Source of the DNA: Nevskia ramosa DSM 11499
GTDB lineage: Bacteria > Pseudomonadota > Gammaproteobacteria > Nevskiales > Nevskiaceae
Assembly (NCBI RefSeq): GCF_000420645.1
Contig: NZ_ATVI01000006.1
Location: forward strand, 248,001 to 312,000
Length of the DNA: 64,000 nt
Reading direction: 5' to 3'
Positions 51,787-63,102 of the stretch are shown here, one piece after another. Numbering within the stretch: the first letter of the stretch is position 1; each line of letters begins with the position of its first letter. Below the pieces are notes generated by a model, which saw only the letters and a list, made by a program, of their open reading frames with translations, was not told where the DNA came from and ran no database searches. Both the position numbers and the translations under genes were made by a program.

Positions 51787-53766
51787 TCATGGGGCTGGCG
51801 CCGCGGCCAGCGTGCGGTCGAAGAAGGCGATCAGCCGGGTCAGGAACAGGGTCCGGTTCTCCGGCTTGAAGATGCCATGGCCTTCTCCTTCAAACGCCAG
51901 CCACTCGTGCGGGTGGTCTGCCTCCTTCAGAGCCCTGCGCAGCGCCTTGGCCTGGCTGAACGGCACTCTCTGGTCGACATCGCCGTGGGCGATGAACACC
52001 GGCGCCTTCAATAGTTCGATGTAAGAGGACGGGGAGGCTGCGCGCAAACCTTCATCGGTGGCGCCAATGAAGTCGTCGATGTAGTTGCGGCCACTTCGGC
52101 GCCCCGAAACATCGCTGTCGGCCTTCCAGGTCAGCAGGTCGGAAACCCCGGCGAACGTGGCGATTGCGCGGAACAGATTCGGCTCCCGGATGCCACTCAT
52201 CAGCGCCGCGTAGCCCCCATAGCTGGCTCCGTAAATGCCGACCCGTGCCGGATCGGCGTAGCCCTGCTCGATTGCCCAATGGGTGCCATCGGCCAGATCA
52301 TCGATCATGGTCGTTGCCCAACCACGTTTGCCGGCCGCGACAAACGCCCTGCCGTAGCCGCCAGAACCCCGGAAATTGATCTGCAGCACCGCGTAGCCGC
52401 GCGCAGCCATGGCGGCAGGATCGGGATCGAATCCCCAGCCATCTTCAACATCGAACGGTCCGCCATGCGGGTTGACGATCAGTGGCAGTTGCTTGGCCTC
52501 CAAACCGCTGGGCAGCGTCAAGTAACCGCGAATCCGCTGTCCATCCCGCGCCTTGAATTCGATCGGCCGGCGTTCCGGCATCGCGGCGGGGTCCAGCCAG
52601 GCACTGCGGCCAACGAGATAGTCGGCCTTCAAGGTCGCCGTCTCAAACAGATAGTAATCGCCAGGATTGCGATCGCCGTCGACCAGCACGATCGCCTTGC
52701 TGCCGTCGCGCGTGGTCGAACTGAGCCGGACATGCTGGCCCGGAAACGCTTTCAGCAACTCCGCCAGCTTGGCCCGCGAGGGGTTATCGGTCGCGAGCAG
52801 GCGAACGTCCTGGCGGCCATCCTGGAAGCGGGCCGCAACTGGTTCATTGCTGTCAAAGGACAGGATGACGTCGATCAGATCTGATCCATCGTCGCAGGCC
52901 AGCGGCTTGCGGGCGCCATCGTCGAGTTGCAGTTCGATGAGGCAGTTGTAATTACCGCCTTCGTTGGAGGTCAGAAAAACGCGTTGGCCGTTGTTCGACA
53001 GAAACAGCGGCACCGTGTAGCTACCGGCTGGAACCGGCAACTCTGCCCACTGAGGCTGTTCGGGCGTCCGTGAGTAGGAGCGCGACACGTTGCGCTCGTC
53101 CAAACCCGTGGCATAGCGTACGAAGCCATCGTCGTCGGCGACGAAGCGCACGTCGCCATTCATAGGCGCAGCCAGTCCTGGGCCGAGTTTGCCGTCGAGC
53201 ACACTCATTCGGTAGGCGGCAGTCCTGCCTGAGTCCGCATTGACTGCGAAAGTCTTTGCCTGGATGAGGATGTGCTCCGGGTCGTTCGGCAGGCTGCGGA
53301 TCGGGATGCCGAAGCCGTTCGTCGCGCGCCCCTCTTTTCCGAGTCGCGAGCCCAGAGCCCTGGTACCCGAGGGCAGACCGCCGCGGAATCCGAACAGGTA
53401 CTGCATGTTCGAGCCATCCGCGTTGAAGGCAATCATTTCGCCAGTGGGAATCGGACTTTCACGACTGCCAAAGTTCTCGGCAAGGCTGATCACCAGACGG
53501 TTGCCACTGGCCCACAGATAGTCGGTAACCGAGCGATCCTCGCCAACGCTCTGCTTGAGGATCAATTTTTTCTGGAGCAGATCGAAGACGGCGACGCCGC
53601 GTCCTTTGCCTATCGGAACGGTCAGCGCGACGTAATGCCCATCCGGCGAAATCGAAGCATCGTCGTAGGAGTCATTGCGGGCGAAGTCGGCGATCGGCAC
53701 TTCGGCGTTCGCAACCAGGGGCTGCGCGCACAGCACCAGCAGCCAAGCCATCAGCAGACGGATCAT
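51787..53766 (-). CDS. Exported S9-family prolyl oligopeptidase-type peptidase (copy 2)
   Basis: A 659-residue paralogue of the protein at 48651. It has a signal peptide (about 1-21, ending ANA), a beta-propeller with SISPDGHYVALTVP, and a hydrolase domain with nucleophile in GASYGGYAALMSG, Asp in HGDVDQRVP and His in GEGHGIF. It ends four bases from the convergent methyltransferase-like gene. The two peptidases may share periplasmic peptide substrates. Confidence 0.93.
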   Translation of the reverse strand: MIRLLMAWLLVLCAQPLVANAEVPIADFARNDSYDDASISPDGHYVALTVPIGKGRGVAVFDLLQKKLILKQSVGEDRSVTDYLWASGNRLVISLAENFGSRESPIPTGEMIAFNADGSNMQYLFGFRGGLPSGTRALGSRLGKEGRATNGFGIPIRSLPNDPEHILIQAKTFAVNADSGRTAAYRMSVLDGKLGPGLAAPMNGDVRFVADDDGFVRYATGLDERNVSRSYSRTPEQPQWAELPVPAGSYTVPLFLSNNGQRVFLTSNEGGNYNCLIELQLDDGARKPLACDDGSDLIDVILSFDSNEPVAARFQDGRQDVRLLATDNPSRAKLAELLKAFPGQHVRLSSTTRDGSKAIVLVDGDRNPGDYYLFETATLKADYLVGRSAWLDPAAMPERRPIEFKARDGQRIRGYLTLPSGLEAKQLPLIVNPHGGPFDVEDGWGFDPDPAAMAARGYAVLQINFRGSGGYGRAFVAAGKRGWATTMIDDLADGTHWAIEQGYADPARVGIYGASYGGYAALMSGIREPNLFRAIATFAGVSDLLTWKADSDVSGRRSGRNYIDDFIGATDEGLRAASPSSYIELLKAPVFIAHGDVDQRVPFSQAKALRRALKEADHPHEWLAFEGEGHGIFKPENRTLFLTRLIAFFDRTLAAAPAP

Positions 53767-53945
53767 CGCGAACCTCTTGCGGGGGGAAACGACGACGGCC
53801 CCTTACCGGCATCGCACCGCCGCGCAGTCTGTCGCCAAGGCGGCAAACTGCCAAGCAGGCGTTCGCGGCGCCAAACCTCGCACCGTGAAACGCCTCACAG
53901 TTCCTACGGCTCAGTCCTCGGCTCTTGAGCCCGACTGGAGGACGT

Positions 53946-57746
<3,801 letters not shown>

Positions 57747-57874
57747 CCATGTGAACGCAGTGATTGTATCCTTCCATGCGGATAGGCAGATATGTTGTGC
57801 CTGTGTATCGCACTGGCGGAGCCATTCCGATCCTGATGCCGGCCGTTGACAAGTACAGTCAATTTGCTCACCAT

Positions 57875-57897
57875 TTATTAACCGAACGGTTTATTAA
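57875..57897. promoter_or_regulatory. Candidate TetR-type operator before alkB2
   Basis: A dyad centred on AACCG-AA-CGGTT (57880-57891), flanked by TTATT and TATTAA, in a notably AT-rich stretch. A perfect TTGACA lies upstream at 57846-57851. Position and form suit a repressor site overlapping the alkB2 promoter region. TetR-type repressors control alkB in several bacteria, but no such gene is in the window. Confidence 0.4.
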
Positions 57898-57926
57898 TGA
57901 CCGACGCAAGTGCGAGGAGCAACACC

Positions 57927-59090
57927 ATGTCGACGATGACCGCATCCCCAGCAGACTGGAAGGACAAGAAACGCTATCTCTGGCTGCTCGGCGTGTTCGT
58001 CATGGGCCTGCCGATCTACGGCTACGGGCTCGTGCAGTGGACTGGGCTGTCGGTTTTCTGGTGGCTGACGCCGATCGTCGTCTACTCGGTGATCCCGTTC
58101 CTCGACCACGTGATCGGCGAGGACAACGAGAATCCGCCGGATGCCGCGATGATCCCGCTGAATGCCGATCGCTATTACCGCTGGGCAGTCGCCGCGGCCA
58201 TTCCGGTGCAGTACGCGACCTTCATCTGGGGCACCTGGATGGCAATGTCCGGCGGCCTCCGCTGGTACGAACTGCTCGGCCTGTTCATTTCGCTGGGCAT
58301 GGCTTCTGGCCTGTCGATCAATGTCGCCCACGAACTCGGCCATCAGACCTCGAAGATCGAGCGCTGGCTGGCCAAGATCGCGCTGGCGCCAGTCGCCTAC
58401 GGGCACTTCTATGTCGAGCACAACCGCGGCCATCACGTGCGCGTGGCGACGCCGGAAGATCCGGCCACCTCGCGCTTCGGCGAAACCTTTTACGAGTTCC
58501 TGCCGCGCAGCGTGATCGGCTCGGTCGCCTCGGCCTGGGAACTCGAGAAGACCCGGCTCGCGAAGCAGGGCAAGAGCGTCTGGTCGCTCGGCAACGACAA
58601 CCTGCAGGCCTGGGGCCTGACCGTGCTGCTGTACGGCGCGATGGTCGCCTGGCTCGGCTGGCTGGCGCTGCCATTCATGCTGTTCCAGGGGCTGTTCGGC
58701 GGCGCGCTGTTGGAGGTCGTCAACTATCTGGAGCACTACGGCCTGAAGCGCGAAAGGAAGGCCGACGGCAGCTACGAGCGTTGCCAGCCGCATCATTCCT
58801 GGAACTCGAATCACCTGGCGACCAATGTGCTGCTGTATCACTTGCAGCGCCATTCCGATCACCACGCCTACCCGACGCGCTCATTCCAGACGCTGCGCAA
58901 TTTCGACAATCTGCCACGCCTGCCGAACGGTTACGCCGGCATGATTCTCCTCGCCTATGTGCCGCCGCTGTGGTTCCGGGTGATGAACCCGAAAGTGGTC
59001 GCCCACTTCAATGGCGACATGACGCGGGCGAACATCAAACCCTCGATCCGCGACCGGGTGTTGGCGCAGTACCGCAGCGTCACCGCATAA
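57927..59090 (+). CDS. alkB: Alkane 1-monooxygenase AlkB (copy 2)
   Basis: A 387-residue membrane di-iron hydroxylase, diverged from copy 1. The start is ATG 57927 with GAGGAG upstream; ATG 57897 falls in the presumed operator. Histidine motifs are HELGH (135-139), EHNRGHH (164-170), NYLEHYGL (266-273) and LQRHSDHH (306-313). A rubredoxin gene follows after 114 bases. Different chain-length range from copy 1 is likely but not readable here. The upstream dyad differs from the LysR arrangement at copy 1. Confidence 0.96.
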   Translation: MSTMTASPADWKDKKRYLWLLGVFVMGLPIYGYGLVQWTGLSVFWWLTPIVVYSVIPFLDHVIGEDNENPPDAAMIPLNADRYYRWAVAAAIPVQYATFIWGTWMAMSGGLRWYELLGLFISLGMASGLSINVAHELGHQTSKIERWLAKIALAPVAYGHFYVEHNRGHHVRVATPEDPATSRFGETFYEFLPRSVIGSVASAWELEKTRLAKQGKSVWSLGNDNLQAWGLTVLLYGAMVAWLGWLALPFMLFQGLFGGALLEVVNYLEHYGLKRERKADGSYERCQPHHSWNSNHLATNVLLYHLQRHSDHHAYPTRSFQTLRNFDNLPRLPNGYAGMILLAYVPPLWFRVMNPKVVAHFNGDMTRANIKPSIRDRVLAQYRSVTA

Positions 59091-59204
59091 TCGCGACCGG
59101 CGCGCTGACCGCGCGCGCTCATGACAGAGCGGTGTCGCAGCAGATCGGACTCATTCCGGCCTGCGTTGCGCCGCTTTCATTAATCCAATCTGATGGGGTT
59201 CGCA

Positions 59205-59372
59205 ATGAAGAAGTGGCGTTGTCTGGTCTGTGATTTCGTCTACGACGAGGCCAAGGGCGTGCCGGATGAAGGCATCAAGCCGGGGACGCGCTGGGAAGAC
59301 GTGCCGGAAGACTGGACCTGCCCGGACTGCGGCGCCGGCAAGGCTGACTTCCAGATGGTCGAGGTCGACTGA
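59205..59372 (+). CDS. Rubredoxin (electron donor to AlkB, copy 2)
   Basis: A short gene encoding 55 residues, start ATG 59205, stop TGA 59370-59372. The iron ligands are Cys6-x2-Cys9 and Cys39-x2-Cys42 ([14 protein letters not shown] and [13 protein letters not shown]), with [15 protein letters not shown] between. The first CxxC is followed by Asp instead of the usual Gly. It resembles AlkG2-type rubredoxins that serve alkane hydroxylases. Its place behind alkB2 mirrors the arrangement at 15517. Confidence 0.94.
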   Translation: MKKWRCLVCDFVYDEAKGVPDEGIKPGTRWEDVPEDWTCPDCGAGKADFQMVEVD

Positions 59373-59522
59373 AGTTTGTCCTGCCGCGTCGTTCGGACTC
59401 GATCAACGATGATCGTCCGGCCGGCGCGGCAACCGCTGTATTCGTGAGGCGCCCGTCGCGCCGCGAACTTTCATCTTCAATCGGCAGTCCATCGTTCGGC
59501 GCAACACCGCTCACGATCCCGG

Positions 59523-60416
59523 ATGCCAATGACCCGTTTGCTGCGCTTTTCCCTGCTTACCGCGCTGCTGCTGGCGCTGGCGGGCTGCAGCACCGGGCTC
59601 AGGCTCGCCTACCAGAACCTCGATCGCCTGGCGCTGTGGACGCTCGACGATTACGTGAGCTTGGACAAGGCACAGAAAGCTGCCTTCCGCCGCGAGTTCG
59701 GCACGCTCCAGAGCTGGCATCGCAGCACCCAGCTGCCCTTGTATTCGGCTGACCTGCGCAGCCTCGCCGCCGCGTTCGAGCAGGATCCGGCGCCGCGTGA
59801 AGCACTGGAACGCGCGATGAGCCAGATCGAGGCGCATGGCGAGCGGCTCTGGCAACAGGCGCAGCCGGCGACGGCGGGCTTGCTCGCCTCGCTGCGCGAC
59901 GAGCAGATCGACGAGTTCAGCAAGCGCACGCGCGAACGGATCGACGATGAGGAAGCCGACCGTGCCGACGAGAAGCCCACCGAGCGCCGCAAGCGCTGGC
60001 TGCGCGAACAGCGCGAAAATCTGGAACGCTGGACCGGCCGCCTGAACGACCGGCAGAAGCAATTGCTCGAAGCGGGCTGGGAGCGCCGCGTACCGAGCCT
60101 GCTGAGCCCGGAACAGCGCAAGGCGCAGCGCCTGGCCACCTTCAAAGAATTCGTGACCGTGCTCGCCACGCGCCACGAGCCCGGATTGATCGACCGGCTG
60201 AACGCCAACGGCGACGAGCGCGAACAGGAACGCAGCGCTCGCGATTCGGCGCGTGATCGCAGCTTGCTGATCGAACTGCTGCAAGCCTGCGATGCGCCGC
60301 AACGCCAACATGTGCGCGAGCGCGTGCTCGAACTCGCCGACGATTTCGACGCACTGACCCAATCGACCAAGCCCGCCAAATCCGCCGCCGCGTCCATCCC
60401 GCAGCCCGCCGCGTAA
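59523..60416 (+). CDS. DUF6279 family lipoprotein
   Basis: A 297-residue lipoprotein. The lipobox is LALAGC (Cys22; Met3 is an alternative start). The mature part begins STGLRLAYQNLDRLALWTLDDYVSL, the recognisable opening of DUF6279, and is otherwise helical and highly charged. The function is unknown; it probably sits on the periplasmic side of a membrane. It is seven bases before a TPR gene in the same direction. Confidence 0.85.
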   Translation: MPMTRLLRFSLLTALLLALAGCSTGLRLAYQNLDRLALWTLDDYVSLDKAQKAAFRREFGTLQSWHRSTQLPLYSADLRSLAAAFEQDPAPREALERAMSQIEAHGERLWQQAQPATAGLLASLRDEQIDEFSKRTRERIDDEEADRADEKPTERRKRWLREQRENLERWTGRLNDRQKQLLEAGWERRVPSLLSPEQRKAQRLATFKEFVTVLATRHEPGLIDRLNANGDEREQERSARDSARDRSLLIELLQACDAPQRQHVRERVLELADDFDALTQSTKPAKSAAASIPQPAA

Positions 60417-60423
60417 GGCGGAC

Positions 60424-61632
60424 ATGTCCTTTCATCTCTTCTTCGCCAGCTTGCTGGTCGCCGTCTTCATGCCGGCCGCCCTCGCCGCGTCCGATCCCTA
60501 CGTGCCGACCGACGATGCCGAGGTACTCGAGCACGTTGCCACCGCACGGGCCGAAGCCGACAACGTGCGGGCACTGAATGTCCAGCGGCGCGCACTCGCC
60601 GCCCATCCGGACGATCTTCCGGCCGCCGTCGCCTACGCCCGACGCGCGATCGAACTGGGCCGCGCAACAGCGGATCCGCGCTACCACGGGCAGGCCGAAT
60701 CGGCGCTGAAACCCTGGCTGGCACTGGCCGAGCCGCCGCCGGTCGTGCGTCTGCTGCGCGCCACCTTGCGCCAGCAGCGTCATGACTTCAGCGGTGCGCT
60801 GAGCGACCTCGATCAGCTGATCGTCCGCGACAACGGCAACGCCCAGGCGCGGCTGACGCGGGCGACGATCCTGACGGTGCAAGGCCGTCCGGCCGATGCG
60901 CTCGCAGACTGCAATGCGCTGATCGCAGCCCATGGCGACCTGATTGCCGCAGCCACCTGCATCGCCAGCGTGCGCAGCCTCGATGGCCACGCAAGCGCGG
61001 CAATCGAGGTGCTCAATGCGACGCTCGCCGAATCGGCCGCCGCGCCGGCTGGCGAGCGACTGTGGGCGCTGACCGCACTCGCGGAGATCGAAGCCCGGCA
61101 AGGCCGTGACGCCGAAGCCGGCAAACACTTCGAAGCCGCCATCGCCTTGCTGCGCGCCAGCGGCGAACACGATCCCTATCTGCTGACCGCCTATGCCGAT
61201 TACCTGCTCGCAGCGGGCCGCGCCGCCGAGGCGCGCGAGCTGACCAAGGACTCTCGGCAGATCGACAATCTGCTGCTGCGTCTGGCACTGGCCCAGGCCG
61301 CGCTCGGTGATCCCGGACTCGTCGACAGCCTGGCGCAGCTCGATGCCCGCTTCACCGAAGCCGGACTGCGCGGCGGATCGGTGCATCTGCGCGAGGAAGC
61401 GCTGTACGCGCTCAAGCTGCAGCACGATGCGGCGCGCGCCGTCACACTCGCCACTCTGAACTGGCAGACCCAGCGCGAGCCGGCCGATGCCCGGCTGCTG
61501 CTCGAAGCGAGTCTCGCGGCTGCAAAGCCGGCTGCCGCGCAGCCAGCGCTGGCCTGGCTACAGCAGACCGGCATCGAAGACCCGGCGCTGCACAAGCTCG
61601 CGGACCAGCTGCATGCAGGAGCCAGCCGATGA
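60424..61632 (+). CDS. Exported tetratricopeptide-repeat protein
   Basis: A 402-residue protein with a signal peptide (1-22, ending LAA) and a mature domain of TPR-like helix pairs (RATILTVQGRPADALADCNALI, ALAEIEARQGRDAEAGKHFEAAI, YADYLLAAGRAAEARELT). Such proteins are periplasmic scaffolds. It overlaps the following HupE gene by four bases (ATGA) and follows the DUF6279 gene closely, so the three form an operon. Confidence 0.85.
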   Translation: MSFHLFFASLLVAVFMPAALAASDPYVPTDDAEVLEHVATARAEADNVRALNVQRRALAAHPDDLPAAVAYARRAIELGRATADPRYHGQAESALKPWLALAEPPPVVRLLRATLRQQRHDFSGALSDLDQLIVRDNGNAQARLTRATILTVQGRPADALADCNALIAAHGDLIAAATCIASVRSLDGHASAAIEVLNATLAESAAAPAGERLWALTALAEIEARQGRDAEAGKHFEAAIALLRASGEHDPYLLTAYADYLLAAGRAAEARELTKDSRQIDNLLLRLALAQAALGDPGLVDSLAQLDARFTEAGLRGGSVHLREEALYALKLQHDAARAVTLATLNWQTQREPADARLLLEASLAAAKPAAAQPALAWLQQTGIEDPALHKLADQLHAGASR

Positions 61633-62765
61633 ACTGCGCGATTCGCAGCCTCGTCGGGCTGATGCTGCTGCTCGGCATCATCGGCAGCGCCGAAGCGCAC
61701 AAGGCCAGCGACAGCTTCCTGCGGCTGAATGTCGATGGCAGCACGGTCAACGGCCGCTGGGACATCGCGCTGCGCGATCTCGATTTCGCGATCGGGCTCG
61801 ATCGCGATGCCGATGGCGCAATCACCTGGGGCGAAGTGCGCAAGGCTGAAGCGGCGATCGACGCCTACGCGCTGAGCCGGCTGAAACTCAGCAGCGACAA
61901 CCGGCCCTGCACCCTCGAGGCAACGCCCGGCCTGCAGATCGCCGAGCACAGCGATGGCCGTTACGCGGTGCTGAGCCTGAAGGCCGCGTGCCCGCAGACG
62001 CCGGCCAAGCTGGGCATCGCTTATTCGCTGCTGTTCGATATCGACGCCCAGCATCGCGGCCTGCTCAATCTGTCACTCGCCGGCCAGACCCAGACCGGCG
62101 TGTTCGGGCCGGATCGCGGTACGCAGAGTTTCGAGTCCGGCCGGCCGGCCGATGTCTTCCGCACCTATCTGGTCGAAGGCCTGTGGCATGTCTGGACCGG
62201 CGCCGATCACATGCTGTTTCTGGCCGGCCTGTTCCTGCCAGCGGTATTGCGCCGCCGTGCCGGGGGCTGGCAGCCGGCCGAGCGTCTGAGCACCGCGCTG
62301 CGCGATACCGCAGCGTTGGTCACCGCGTTCACGCTGGCCCATGCAACCACCCTGGCGCTGGCCGCCAGCGGCGCATTCAGCCCGCCGTCACGAGTCGTCG
62401 AATCCCTGGTCGCAGCCTCGGTGCTGTTCGCCGGGCTGAACAATCTGCTGCCGATGGTCCATCGCCGGCTGTGGCTGCTGGCGGGTTTCTTCGGCCTGAT
62501 CCATGGCGCGGCGATTGCCGGCGCGCTGCTCGAACTCGGCTTGCCGACCTCTGGCCGGGTCTGGGCGCTGCTGGCGTTCAATCTCGGCGTCGAGTTCGCC
62601 CAGCTGGGCTTGATTGCGGTGGTCGTGCCGCTGTGTTTCGCCGGCCGGAACTCAGCCTTGTTCCGCAACGCGGTGCTGGTGCCGGGCTCGATCCTGGTCG
62701 CCATCGCCGGCCTGGCCTGGCTGCTGCAGCGGGCCTTAGGCCTGCCGATTCCGATGCCGTTCTGA
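61629..62765 (+). CDS. HupE/UreJ-family membrane protein with N-terminal EF-hand loop
   Basis: A 378-residue protein. After a signal peptide (1-23) comes an exported domain of about 160 residues. It contains DRDADGAITWGE (58-69), a textbook 12-residue EF-hand calcium loop. The C-terminal half is the HupE/UreJ-2 membrane domain, with WHVWTGADHMLFLAGLFLP, FTLAHATTLALAA and GLIHGAAIAGALLELG. Conserved His/Asp suggest metal handling, as proposed for nickel or cobalt in HupE/UreJ, but no hydrogenase or urease is near. It is coupled to the upstream TPR gene. Confidence 0.9.
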   Translation: MNCAIRSLVGLMLLLGIIGSAEAHKASDSFLRLNVDGSTVNGRWDIALRDLDFAIGLDRDADGAITWGEVRKAEAAIDAYALSRLKLSSDNRPCTLEATPGLQIAEHSDGRYAVLSLKAACPQTPAKLGIAYSLLFDIDAQHRGLLNLSLAGQTQTGVFGPDRGTQSFESGRPADVFRTYLVEGLWHVWTGADHMLFLAGLFLPAVLRRRAGGWQPAERLSTALRDTAALVTAFTLAHATTLALAASGAFSPPSRVVESLVAASVLFAGLNNLLPMVHRRLWLLAGFFGLIHGAAIAGALLELGLPTSGRVWALLAFNLGVEFAQLGLIAVVVPLCFAGRNSALFRNAVLVPGSILVAIAGLAWLLQRALGLPIPMPF

Positions 62766-62781
62766 AGCCATCCGGCAACAC

Positions 62782-62808
62782 AAAAAAAGAACCCCGCCAG
62801 GGGCGGGG
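62782..62808 (-). terminator. Terminator of the minus-strand lipoprotein/DUF4331 operon
   Basis: CCCCGCC (62792-62798), AGG and GGCGGGG (62802-62808) form the stem. A run of seven A at 62782-62788 becomes a T-run on the minus strand. It ends the leftward transcript and may also block the rightward one. Confidence 0.7.
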
Positions 62809-62848
62809 CTCAAGACTTACAGCGGGGGTTCAGTGAGTTGCGGCTTGG

Positions 62849-63082
62849 TCAGACCAGCAGGCCGTTGTAGAGGGTCGGCGTCTCGTCGGACGGGTCGATA
62901 TCCAGCACGTTGATGTCGAACGGCAACGCGGTTTCGCTGGTCTGGGCGAAAGCGTCGTTGACGACGGCGGCGAGCGCCGGGCCGGTCGGGCCATCGGGTG
63001 CCGGTGCGTCGCCGTTGCCACCACCATTACAGGCGGCAAGCACGGCACTGGCTAGCAACAGGACTAGCAGGGACTTCTTCAT
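62849..63082 (-). CDS. Small lipoprotein next to the DUF4331 gene
   Basis: A 77-residue protein with a lysine-rich start, a signal peptide and lipobox LAAC (Cys18). A Gly/Asn/Asp/Pro-rich stretch and the end ALPFDINVLDIDPSDETPTLYNGLLV follow. It begins 20 bases after the DUF4331 stop, so it is the next gene in the same transcript. No family is recognised. It may be an outer- or inner-membrane partner of the DUF4331 protein. Confidence 0.75.
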   Translation of the reverse strand: MKKSLLVLLLASAVLAACNGGGNGDAPAPDGPTGPALAAVVNDAFAQTSETALPFDINVLDIDPSDETPTLYNGLLV

Positions 63083-63102
63083 CGTTCGTCTCCTATGCCG
63101 GC

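Noticed and set aside
57747-57926. Possible riboswitch (cobalamin or SAH) upstream of metH.
   Set aside because: I could not find the conserved blocks of either class in the gap; only an AT-rich dyad on the alkB2 side is evident.
57897-57926. Earlier ATG for alkB2.
   Set aside because: It overlaps the presumed operator and has no ribosome site, whereas ATG 57927 has GAGGAG at proper spacing.
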